DNA from: Dehalococcoidia bacterium | Lineage (GTDB): Bacteria; Chloroflexota; Dehalococcoidia; UBA2979 | Direction: 5' to 3' | Assembly: GCA_004296805.1 (NCBI GenBank) | Contig: SCVR01000092.1 | Location: forward strand, 1 to 35,569 | DNA: 35,569 bases | Shown here: in pieces, positions 22,384-29,021 of the stretch | Layout of the letters: each line of letters begins with the position of its first letter | Position numbering within the stretch: the first letter of the stretch is position 1 | The notes under the pieces: generated by a model | Database searches by the model: none | What the model was told of the DNA's origin: nothing | What the model saw: the letters and a program-made list of their open reading frames with translations, nothing else | Made by a program: the position numbers and the translations under genes

Positions 22384-23514
22384 ATGGAGAGCCTTCGGAA
22401 CCGCGTCGCCATCGCCGGGGTCGGCGAGACCGAGTATTCGCGCGCCTCGGGCCGCAGCGAGACCCGGCTGTCCCTGGAGGCCATCCTGCACGCCCTCGAC
22501 GACGCCGGGCTGACACCACAGGACGTCGACGGGTTGATGCGCTGGTCCGTGGACACCAGCAGCGAGGCGGAGATTGCTTCCAACCTCGGCATCAGAGACC
22601 TCGCGTGGTTCGGGGAGATCAACCAGGCCGGGAACGTGGGCGCCGCGCTTGTCGCCCACGCATCTGCAGCCATCGCGACCGGCCTGGCGCAGTGCATCGT
22701 GATCTACCGAGGTGTGAACGGGCGGTCTGGCCGCCGCTACGGGCGTGGCGAGGTGACGGGACGCCGCGGCCAGGGCGCGGCCGCCTTCACTGAGCCGTTC
22801 GGGCTGCTGACGCCCCAGCACCAACTCGCGATGGTGGCGCGACGCCGAATGCACGAGTTCGGTACCACGAGCCGGCAGTTCGGCTGGGTGGCCGTAAGCG
22901 AGCGCGAGCATGCGAACCGAAACCCGCGCGCCACGTTCTACGAGACCCCGTTGACCATCGACGACCACCAGAACGGGCGGTTCATTGTCGATCCGTTCCG
23001 GCTGAACGACTGCTGCCTGGAGACGGACGGCGGAGGCGCGTTTGTGCTGGTGAGTGCGGAGCGGGCGCGCGGACTGAAGAAGCCGCCCGCGCTCGTGCGA
23101 GCGGCGGCGCAGGCCGGCCCCGGTGACCGTGGTTTCGTGGACACCGCCGCCGTGAGCCTCGCGCCGCGACTGTGGGCGCAGGCAGAGGTGCGCCCCGAGG
23201 ACATCGACGTGGCGCAGATCTACGACCACTTCGCGCCGTACGTGATCTTCGCGCTGGAGGACTACGGCTTCGTGGAGCGAGGAGAGGGTGGCCCGTTCGT
23301 AGAGGCCGGCGGGATCCGCTGGGACGGCGGGATGCTGCCGGTGAACACCTCCGGCGGCCACCTGAGCGAGGCGTACCTGCAGGGGATGAACCAGCTGATC
23401 GAGAGCGTGCGGCAAGTGCGCGGCGAATCGACCTCGCAGGTGGCGAACGTGGAGCTGTCGTTTTGCGACACAGGCATCGGCACCGGCGCGGTGATCCTGG
23501 AGCGTGACGCATGA
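22384..23514 (+). CDS. Thiolase-fold lipid-transfer/Ltp2-like protein, probable acyl-CoA aldolase subunit
   Basis: 376 residues from ATG 22384; the 778-aa track ORF is a read-through artefact. The thiolase fold is shown by VAIAGVGETEYSRASG, NQAGNVGAALVAHASAAIATGLA, FGWVAVSEREHANRNPRA, DCCLETDGGGAFVLVSAERA and SFCDTGIGTGAVIL. The N-terminal nucleophilic Cys of true thiolases is missing (NVGAAL there). Instead it has QIYDHFAPYV with Tyr280 and NTSGGHLSEAY with Tyr331, which plausibly correspond to the two catalytic tyrosines of Ltp2 aldolases. A DUF35 partner overlaps by ATGA. Ltp2/DUF35 complexes cleave beta-hydroxyacyl-CoA side chains by retro-aldol reaction in steroid catabolism; substrate here unknown. 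Confidence 0.82.
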   Translation: MESLRNRVAIAGVGETEYSRASGRSETRLSLEAILHALDDAGLTPQDVDGLMRWSVDTSSEAEIASNLGIRDLAWFGEINQAGNVGAALVAHASAAIATGLAQCIVIYRGVNGRSGRRYGRGEVTGRRGQGAAAFTEPFGLLTPQHQLAMVARRRMHEFGTTSRQFGWVAVSEREHANRNPRATFYETPLTIDDHQNGRFIVDPFRLNDCCLETDGGGAFVLVSAERARGLKKPPALVRAAAQAGPGDRGFVDTAAVSLAPRLWAQAEVRPEDIDVAQIYDHFAPYVIFALEDYGFVERGEGGPFVEAGGIRWDGGMLPVNTSGGHLSEAYLQGMNQLIESVRQVRGESTSQVANVELSFCDTGIGTGAVILERDA

Positions 23515-23921
23515 GCGCCCGCCCCGGCTTCCCGCTTCCTGTCCCCTCAGAGGACTCCGCACCGTTCTGGGAGTTCCTGCAGCAGGGCGAACTGCGCCTG
23601 CAACGCTGCGCGGACTGCTCCACACTGGCCCACCCGCCTCGGTTGATGTGTCCCGCGTGCGGCTCGTTCGAGCGCGACTGGTCGCCCGTGAGCGGACGGG
23701 GCACGGTCTACTCGTACGTGGTGACACGTCAGGCCGTGCACCCCTCGTTCGAAGGACACACCCCCTACGCGACGGTGGTGGTGGAACTCGCAGAGGGCCC
23801 TCGTCTCACCAGCAACCTCATCGATGTGGCGGTGGACGATATCCAGATCGGGATGCCCGTCGAAGTGGCGCTTGTCGCAGTGAGCGATGAGGTGACGCTG
23901 CCGCTCTTCCGTCGGGCTTAG
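23511..23921 (+). CDS. DUF35 OB-fold/zinc-ribbon acyl-CoA-associated protein
   Basis: 136 residues, starting in an ATGA overlap with the Ltp2-like gene. N-terminal helix PSEDSAPFWEFLQQGELRLQRC, then a rubredoxin-like zinc ribbon CADC...CPAC with Cys33, 36, 47 and 50, then an OB-fold from about 55 (GRGTVYSYVVTRQAVHPSFE, PYATVVVELAEGPRLTSNLI, IGMPVEVALVAV). This is the standard DUF35 architecture. Such proteins bind thiolase-fold partners and complete their active site or CoA channel. The overlap and order are the strongest evidence that the two form one enzyme. Confidence 0.92.
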   Translation: MSARPGFPLPVPSEDSAPFWEFLQQGELRLQRCADCSTLAHPPRLMCPACGSFERDWSPVSGRGTVYSYVVTRQAVHPSFEGHTPYATVVVELAEGPRLTSNLIDVAVDDIQIGMPVEVALVAVSDEVTLPLFRRA

Positions 23922-23935
23922 TCCCACGCTACTCA

Positions 23936-23955
23936 CCAGCCCGAAGCCCGGCTGG
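23936..23955. terminator. Weak hairpin in the convergent gap after the DUF35 gene
   Basis: CCAGCC - CGAAGCCC - GGCTGG gives a 6-bp stem with an 8-nt loop, 14 nt after the DUF35 stop and in the gap to a convergent gene. There is no T-run. The remaining ~115 nt of the gap (to 24070) shows no further gene, RNA or repeat that I can support. Confidence 0.3.
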
Positions 23956-24070
23956 CATGCAACGCCAGACTCAGATCTCTTGAGCGAGTACCGCCCAGAC
24001 CTGTTGAGTGTGATCGCTGCAACAACGTCAGCGGCAGGTGGGTGCCAAATCAGACTTCGACGTCGCAGCG

Positions 24071-24826
24071 TCAGCGTTGTCCAGCGACGGCGAGCCGGCC
24101 GTCCACACCGTGCTTCGCGATCAGTCCGGCGACGAAGCCGGAGTCGCGGGCGTGCTCAACGAAGGCTTGAAGGAACGCAGCAGCGGCGGTGTTGGCCTTT
24201 GGCGTGCCAACCGCCTGTTGGACCACGGAGAAGTGTCCGTCCAGCACGCGTGCACCGGGGAGGCGCTTCACGTCTTCGAGCAATCCGGGGCGCAGCGCCG
24301 CCATCGCCTCAATGCCGTCCGCGACAAAGCGGTCGAAGACCAGGTCGGCGGTGTCGAGGCGGACGAGGGTTGCCTCCTTGATGTTCCGCTCCAGCCAGAG
24401 CCCGTAAGCGCTGCGCGGTGAGACGGCAATGCGGACTCCGGGGCGGTCGACTTCGTCCACGCTCCTGATTGGTGATCCCGCGGGGACGAGGTATGTGGCC
24501 TCGATCTCTGCATAGGCATCGGTGAACGCGATCTTCTCAGCGCGCTGCGGCTCTGCGCCAATCAGACCGATGTCCCAGGCGTCATCGTTGACAGCGTCAC
24601 CGAGTTCACCGGGACTCTTGTAGGGCACGAGTTTGAGCGGCACGCCGAGGCGCGCGGCGATCGCACGTGCCAGGTCTGGTGACACGCCATCCGGATCGCC
24701 TTCGGGTGTGCGTCCGGTGACGAGCAGGAAGTTGCCCATGTTGATGCCAGCGCGGAGCGCACCGCTGGTCGTCAGTTGGGCCTGCGCCTCCGCCGAGAGT
24801 GGGACCGACTCGAAGTTCGTCGTCAT
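24071..24826 (-). CDS. Signal-less solute-binding-protein-like protein (SBP_bac_3 fold)
   Basis: 251 residues. The fold of amino-acid ABC binding proteins is clear: LRAGINMGNFLLVTGRTPEGDPDGVSPDLARAIAARLGVPLKLVPY, the DDAWDIGLIGAEPQRAEKIAFTDAYAEIEATYLVP block and GVRIAVSPRSAYGLWLERNI. However, the N-terminus MTTNFESVPLSAEAQAQL has no signal peptide or lipobox, so the protein should be cytosolic. A signal-less subgroup of this fold is widespread and may be enzymatic or sensory rather than for transport. No permease or ATPase is nearby. It starts 36 nt after the sortase stop and in the same reading frame. The ribosome-binding site is poor. Confidence 0.78.
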   Translation of the reverse strand: MTTNFESVPLSAEAQAQLTTSGALRAGINMGNFLLVTGRTPEGDPDGVSPDLARAIAARLGVPLKLVPYKSPGELGDAVNDDAWDIGLIGAEPQRAEKIAFTDAYAEIEATYLVPAGSPIRSVDEVDRPGVRIAVSPRSAYGLWLERNIKEATLVRLDTADLVFDRFVADGIEAMAALRPGLLEDVKRLPGARVLDGHFSVVQQAVGTPKANTAAAAFLQAFVEHARDSGFVAGLIAKHGVDGRLAVAGQR

Positions 24827-24862
24827 GGGCGGGAGTGTAGGGGCGTGCCCTACTAGGGCGCT

Positions 24863-25645
24863 CTACTGGATGCGCTTGGCGATGATGACGTCGCGGTCGA
24901 GGTACTCCCCGAATCCGTTGGTGCCGTACACGATGCGGCCGCCGCAGGTGAACATGGTGAGCCACTCCTCGCCCTTCGGGCGCTTGGTGGGCCAGAGGAT
25001 CTCGGCCATGGGCATGCTGTCGACCTCGTAACGGACGTTGCTGAAGACGCGGTAGCGGAGGTTGCGTCCGTCCGACATCACAATGGTGATCTCGTCACCG
25101 GCCTTCGCACCGACGAGTTGGTAGAACGGGCCCTGGAAGTGGTTCCAGGTCTCGTGGGCGGAGAAGACCGAGTTGCCGCCGGCACCGGGGCGGTCGAAGT
25201 CGGGGTAGAAGCCGACGGCGTAGGAGCCGTCGCGTGGCGACTCCATCTCGTTGTTGATGATGTTGTCGACTTCGACGTAGTGGTCCAGCCCGAGGTTCGG
25301 CGCGTAGACACGAGCGATGCCGACGTTATTCGCAGGAGGCGCCGTCTCCCTCGGCGGGGGCGGGGGGAAGTACGTCTTGCCGGTAGAGGCAACGAACGCC
25401 GGGGTGGCGGCCTGAGGCGTCCCGACCGTGGTGGGGATCGGCTTCGGCGTCTCGGTCGGGGTGGGTGTCGAGGTTGCGGTGCCGGTCGCGGTGGCTGTGG
25501 CGCTGCCCGTGGGTGCGACGGTCACTTCAGGCTGCCTGTCGCTAGAACAGGCCGCCACAGAGATGAAGATCACAGCGGTGCTCACGAGGGCACTGGCACG
25601 TGTGCGTCGGGTGATCCGCTTCGCGCCAGTGAAGTCCGTGGGCAC
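24863..25645 (-). CDS. Sortase-family lipoprotein (class D/E/F-like)
   Basis: 260 residues from a GTG start with AGAGGG 7 nt upstream. A signal segment ends ISVAAC (lipid Cys33). A low-complexity Thr/Ala/Pro linker spans about 40-105. The sortase barrel follows: VGIARVYAPNLGLDHYVEVDNI, then FSAHETWNHF with catalytic His164, LTMFTCGGR with catalytic Cys234 in the TLxTC-like motif, and DVIIAKR with Arg258. All three catalytic residues are present, so it should be an active transpeptidase. Most sortases are held by a membrane helix, so a lipid anchor is less usual. No LPxTG substrate is encoded in the window. Confidence 0.88.
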   Translation of the reverse strand: MPTDFTGAKRITRRTRASALVSTAVIFISVAACSSDRQPEVTVAPTGSATATATGTATSTPTPTETPKPIPTTVGTPQAATPAFVASTGKTYFPPPPPRETAPPANNVGIARVYAPNLGLDHYVEVDNIINNEMESPRDGSYAVGFYPDFDRPGAGGNSVFSAHETWNHFQGPFYQLVGAKAGDEITIVMSDGRNLRYRVFSNVRYEVDSMPMAEILWPTKRPKGEEWLTMFTCGGRIVYGTNGFGEYLDRDVIIAKRIQ

Positions 25646-25769
25646 TGCTGTTCCCTCTGAAATGCGCCCCGCGGTGCCAGTGTACGGCCTTTGGCGGAAG
25701 GAGGAATGGGCCCGTGGCGGGCACGACAGTGTCGAGGGTCAAGGCGGCCAGACCAGAGCGCAGTGACTT
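25646..25769. other. Intergenic region upstream of the sortase, with a small palindrome
   Basis: The 124-nt gap between the Thr/Pro-rich protein and the sortase contains CGACAGTGTCG (25724-25734, 5-1-5 palindrome). On the minus strand it directly follows TTGACC, a possible -35, but no -10 is seen at the right distance. I see no small gene here. Confidence 0.25.
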
Positions 25770-26294
25770 CTAGCGGAGGTTGAGGCGCCTTCGAGGCGTC
25801 GCAGTGACAGTGGCCTTCGGCGTCGGGGTCTTTGCGGCAGTCGCGGTGGCTTTCGCCGTCGGTGTCGGCGTCGGTGACTTGGTCGCGGTCGGTTTCGACG
25901 TGGGTGCCACCTTTGCGGTAGCCGTCGCGGTTGGCGTCACGGAGGCTCCGAGGGCTACACCGATGCGTGGGTTGAGAGGGGCGCCTCCACCGGACCAACG
26001 CACGGTGGCGGCGTGTTCCTTGCCGTTCACCGCGAAGTGGACAGTGGAGCCATCCTTCGGTTGGCACGGCGCCTCAGCGGGGATGCTGATCTTCCAGTTG
26101 CCAGCGGCGCTGACGCGGGCACTCCCGCAATCGACACCGTTAATGGCGGCGGTGACCAGGTCGCCTGCGGGAAGTCCCATGCCGTAGGCGGTGTAGGGAG
26201 GCATCTGGGCGGAGACCACACCCGCGCTGCCGAGGCCAACCGACGTCCCGACGACCGCGACGAAAGCGAAATGAAGCAGGCGGCGTCTGGGCAT
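25770..26294 (-). CDS. Secreted protein with Thr/Pro/Lys-rich C-terminal tail, function unknown
   Basis: 174 residues, with GAAGGAT upstream of ATG. The signal peptide spans about 1-30, ending VVSAQ. A compact domain of about 85 residues follows (DLVTAAINGVDCGSARVSAAGNWKISI..., HFAVNGKEHAATVRWSGGGAPLN), with two cysteines (56, 77) that could form a disulfide. It looks like a small beta-sandwich of the repeated carbohydrate- or wall-binding kind, but I cannot name a family. From about 118 the chain is Thr/Pro/Ala/Lys repeats ending TPRRRLNLR. There is no LPxTG motif or C-terminal membrane helix, so it is not an obvious substrate of the adjacent sortase. The basic tail could bind the wall. Confidence 0.72.
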   Translation of the reverse strand: MPRRRLLHFAFVAVVGTSVGLGSAGVVSAQMPPYTAYGMGLPAGDLVTAAINGVDCGSARVSAAGNWKISIPAEAPCQPKDGSTVHFAVNGKEHAATVRWSGGGAPLNPRIGVALGASVTPTATATAKVAPTSKPTATKSPTPTPTAKATATAAKTPTPKATVTATPRRRLNLR

Positions 26295-26341
26295 CGGTCA
26301 TCCTTCGAGGCCCTCCCAGACTGAGGCTGTTCTGGCTCGAC

Positions 26342-26391
26342 TGCCGTCGGGGAGAACACTGAGTCCGAGCGGTGGGAGCACTCAGACGGCA
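26342..26391. promoter_or_regulatory. Long-range 7-bp inverted repeat in the divergent region upstream of the secreted protein
   Basis: TGCCGTC (26342-26348) and GACGGCA (26385-26391) are exact reverse complements, enclosing a second CTGAG/CTCAG pair (26359-26363, 26381-26385). In RNA from the minus strand it would lie in the leader of the secreted Thr/Pro-rich protein gene. It could be an operator or an RNA structure; no known riboswitch consensus fits. Confidence 0.25.
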
Positions 26392-26436
26392 CCCCTCGTG
26401 TCTCGTCTCGCCCGTGTGCCTCGTCGTGCATCCGCT

Positions 26437-26466
26437 TTGGCGACGCCTCAGGGCGCGGCGTACCAT
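26437..26466 (+). promoter_or_regulatory. Promoter of the carboxyltransferase gene
   Basis: TTGGCG (26437-26442) and TACCAT (26461-26466) are separated by 18 nt. The leader of about 42 nt contains GGGAG before the ATG at 26515. Confidence 0.5.
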
Positions 26467-26514
26467 CGGGCCGCCTCCCGGGTGCGTGGCCTCGGGACCT
26501 CAAGGGAGTACCGA

Positions 26515-28065
26515 ATGACCTGGCAACCAGAAGTCGACGAACTCGAACGACGACGCGCACTAGCCGCGCAGATGGGCGGGCCGGAGGGGATCGCGCGTCA
26601 GCACGCGAACGGGAAGCTGACCGTCCGCGAGCGGATCGATGCCTTCGTGGACCCCGGGTCGTTCCGGCAGTTCATGGGCTTGATGGGCAACGCCACATAC
26701 GAGGACGGCCAGCTCGCGAGCATCACGCCTCGTGCGGCGGTGGACGGCTTCTGCACGCTCGACGGCCGGAAGGTCGTGGTCACCGGCGGCGACTTCACCG
26801 TGCGCGGGGGGTCAGGCGGAGGATCCGGCGGGATGGGGATGGAGCCGTCCGCGAGCCGGCGTGCCCTCGAGTGGCGGGTGCCGTTCGTGCGGTTGCTCGA
26901 CGCGGCGGGCGGAAGTGTGCGCACGTTCGACGAGATGGGACGGACGTACCTGCCAGACGGGAACGTCGGCGCGGCTGTCGATGTGCAGTTGCTGCGGATG
27001 TCGCCGATGGTGTCGGCGGTACTCGGATCGGTCGCGGGCCTGCCTGCAGTGAACGCGTGCATGTCCCACTTCAGCCTGATGGTGAAGGACACGAGCCAGT
27101 TGTTCCCCGGTGGCCCCCCGGTGGTGAAGGCCGCCCTGGGCTACGACGTGGACAAGGAGACGCTGGGCGGCTGGGAGATGCACACGCGCATCTCAGGCGT
27201 CATCGATAACCTCGCAGAGAGCGAGGCCGAGGCGTTCGCGATGATCCGTCGCTTCCTTTCGTACCTGCCCTCCAACGTGTACGAGATGGCGCCGCGTACG
27301 GAACCGCAGGATCCGGTAGACCGCCGCGACGAGTCGCTGCTGTCGATCATCCCCAAGGACCGGCGTCGTGGGTACGACGGGCATCGAGTGGTGAACGCGG
27401 TGGTGGACCGCGACTCCTTCTTCGAGATCGCGCCGCACTACGGACGCGCCCGGATCACGGGCCTCGCGCGGTTGAACGGGTACCCGGTCGGGATCATGGC
27501 GAACAACCTGGCGTTCGGCGGGGCGACCGATGTGACCGCAGGCGAGAAGGTGATCCGCCTGATCCAGCTGTGTGACACGTTCCACCTGCCGCTGATCTCG
27601 CTCGCGGACGAGCCGGGGTTCATGGTCGGCATTGAGTCGGAGAAGCGCGGCATCGAGCGGGCCGGTGCCCGCCTCGTGATCGCGACGTGCGAGAGCCGGA
27701 TGCCATGGGCGACGGTGGTCACCGGCCAGTTGTACGGCGTGGCCGGGCAGTGCCAGCACCGTCCGACCGGGATGTTCCGCCGCTACGCCTGGCCCTCCGC
27801 GCGGTGGGGCTCGATGCACATCGAGGGCGGGGCGTCCGCGGCGTACCGACGGGAGATCGAGTCGGCGCCCGATCCGGAGGCGAAGCGGCTGGAGATCGAG
27901 GCCCGCCTCAATTCGTTCGCTTCCCCGTTCCGGACGGCGGAGGCCACGGGCCAGGACATCATCGATCCTCGGGACACGCGTCCGCTCCTGTGCGAGTTCG
28001 TCGAGGAAGCGCAGGGCATCCTGCGGACGCAACTGGGGTCGTCGCCGACGCCGTACCACCCGTAG
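26515..28065 (+). CDS. Acyl-CoA carboxylase carboxyltransferase (beta) subunit
   Basis: 516 residues from ATG 26515 with GGGAG at 8 nt; the track's extra 39 residues lie in the promoter. The two crotonase-like CT halves are visible. The N half has ARQHANGKLTVRERIDAFVDPGSF, GGDFTVRGGSGGGSGG and GGPPVVKAALGYDVDKETLGGWEMHTRISGVIDNLAE. The C half has FFEIAPHYGRARITGLARLNGYPVGIMANN, FHLPLISLADEPGFMVGIESEK and ATVVTGQLYGVAGQCQH. It transfers CO2 from carboxybiotin to an acyl-CoA. No biotin carboxylase or carrier gene adjoins it, so it must work with a distant partner, possibly the single-chain enzyme's system. Probably cotranscribed with the F420-type oxidoreductase 30 nt downstream. Confidence 0.9.
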   Translation: MTWQPEVDELERRRALAAQMGGPEGIARQHANGKLTVRERIDAFVDPGSFRQFMGLMGNATYEDGQLASITPRAAVDGFCTLDGRKVVVTGGDFTVRGGSGGGSGGMGMEPSASRRALEWRVPFVRLLDAAGGSVRTFDEMGRTYLPDGNVGAAVDVQLLRMSPMVSAVLGSVAGLPAVNACMSHFSLMVKDTSQLFPGGPPVVKAALGYDVDKETLGGWEMHTRISGVIDNLAESEAEAFAMIRRFLSYLPSNVYEMAPRTEPQDPVDRRDESLLSIIPKDRRRGYDGHRVVNAVVDRDSFFEIAPHYGRARITGLARLNGYPVGIMANNLAFGGATDVTAGEKVIRLIQLCDTFHLPLISLADEPGFMVGIESEKRGIERAGARLVIATCESRMPWATVVTGQLYGVAGQCQHRPTGMFRRYAWPSARWGSMHIEGGASAAYRREIESAPDPEAKRLEIEARLNSFASPFRTAEATGQDIIDPRDTRPLLCEFVEEAQGILRTQLGSSPTPYHP

Positions 28066-28095
28066 CCGTTGACGCGAAGTCTGGGGAGAACATCG

Positions 28096-28947
28096 ATGCA
28101 GTACGGCACAGGGCTTCCGTTGAGCGGCGGGTCCTACGACCCGGTGATGCTGAAGGACTTCGCGCAGGCCCTCGATGGCGCGGGCTTCCATGTGCTGTCG
28201 TCAGGCGGGCATCTGCTGAGCGCAGAGCCGGGGCGGTTCCCGGCGAACCCGACGCCGACGTACTCGGGGTCGTTCTTCGAGCCGTTCGTGACGTACTCGT
28301 TCCTGGCGGCGGTGACGACGCGGCTGCGGTTCCGCCCGAGCATCCTGATCCTGCCGATGTTCCCGACGGCGATGGTGGCGAAGCAGTCAGCGGCGCTGGC
28401 CCTGTTGAGCGGCGGACGGTTCGAGTTGGGCGTCGGTGTCTCATGGAACACGGTGGAATACGCGGCGATGAACGCGGACTTCCGGACGCGCGGACGTCGG
28501 CTCGATGAACAGATCGAGGTCCTCCGCCTGTTGTGGGCGGGCGGGCCTGTGACGTTCGAGGGCCGCTGGCACCATTTCGATGCCATTGGACTGGGCATCA
28601 CGCCGCCCCCGATCCCGATCTGGATGGGGACCGGCCCCGGAGAGCATCAACTGCGCCGCCTGGCGAAGTCGGCAGATGGGTGGCTGCCGATGGGCGACCC
28701 GAGCGCCTCGCTGCCGCAACTACACGAGTTGCTGATCGAGCACGGACGCGATCCGCTGACGTTCGGGCTGACGGGGCGGGTGACGCTCTCCGACGAGGGG
28801 GCGGGGGCGTGGGTCACCCACGCCGAGCGGTTGGTCGCGATGGGCGTGACGGAAATCACGCTCGGGACACCACCGGCACTCGACCGGGCGGCCTCGCTGG
28901 CGCGGTTGATCGAAGGCCGGCGCGTGCTGGGCGATGCGATCGGGTAG
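28096..28947 (+). CDS. LLM-class F420-dependent-type oxidoreductase
   Basis: 283 residues, with GGGGAG 7 nt before ATG. Family blocks: MQYGTGLPLSGGSYDP, LAAVTTRLRFRPSILILPMFPTAMVAKQSAALALLSGGRFELGVGVSWNTVEYAAM (the coenzyme-binding core), RRLDEQIEVLRLLWAGGPVTFEGRWHHFD and PPPIPIWMGTGPGEHQLRRLAKSADGWLP. The size and core sequence fit the F420-dependent subgroup of luciferase-like enzymes better than FMN monooxygenases. It moves a hydride between coenzyme F420 and an organic substrate. It follows the carboxyltransferase gene by 30 nt, suggesting a shared acyl-CoA or related pathway (inference). Confidence 0.87.
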   Translation: MQYGTGLPLSGGSYDPVMLKDFAQALDGAGFHVLSSGGHLLSAEPGRFPANPTPTYSGSFFEPFVTYSFLAAVTTRLRFRPSILILPMFPTAMVAKQSAALALLSGGRFELGVGVSWNTVEYAAMNADFRTRGRRLDEQIEVLRLLWAGGPVTFEGRWHHFDAIGLGITPPPIPIWMGTGPGEHQLRRLAKSADGWLPMGDPSASLPQLHELLIEHGRDPLTFGLTGRVTLSDEGAGAWVTHAERLVAMGVTEITLGTPPALDRAASLARLIEGRRVLGDAIG

Positions 28948-29021
28948 TCCCGACTCGGGGGTGACGTTCGGCGGGACGCGCTGACCCAGTCACGGTGCGA
29001 CGATGGGTGCCGGAGCGGCAC

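Noticed and set aside
21178-23514. 778-aa plus-strand ORF as a long fusion protein
   Set aside because: The N-terminal 400 residues are antisense to the CaiB-type gene and Arg-rich; the thiolase-fold sequence begins at the ATG at 22384.
21094-23727. 877-aa minus-strand ORF
   Set aside because: Only its C-terminal 402 residues (the CaiB-type protein) are real; the rest is antisense to the Ltp2-like and DUF35 genes, and a good GGGAGG site fixes the start at 22302.
23922-24070. Possible tRNA or small RNA in the convergent gap
   Set aside because: No cloverleaf arms, CCA end or promoter/terminator pair could be found; only a weak 6-bp hairpin is present.
25430-25530. Short GC-rich repeats in the sortase linker as a possible tandem-repeat or CRISPR-like array
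   Set aside because: They encode the Thr/Ala/Pro linker in frame, are irregular in length and have no spacers.
24071-25645. A single gene broken by a TAG (pseudogenised sortase-SBP fusion)
   Set aside because: Both halves are complete, with intact catalytic residues and normal family lengths; the signal-less SBP form is a known stand-alone type.
25780-26187. Val/Gly/Ala-rich plus-strand ORF (135 aa) that looks like membrane or repeat protein
   Set aside because: It is the reverse complement of the Thr/Pro/Lys-rich tail of the secreted protein; no ribosome-binding site or domain.
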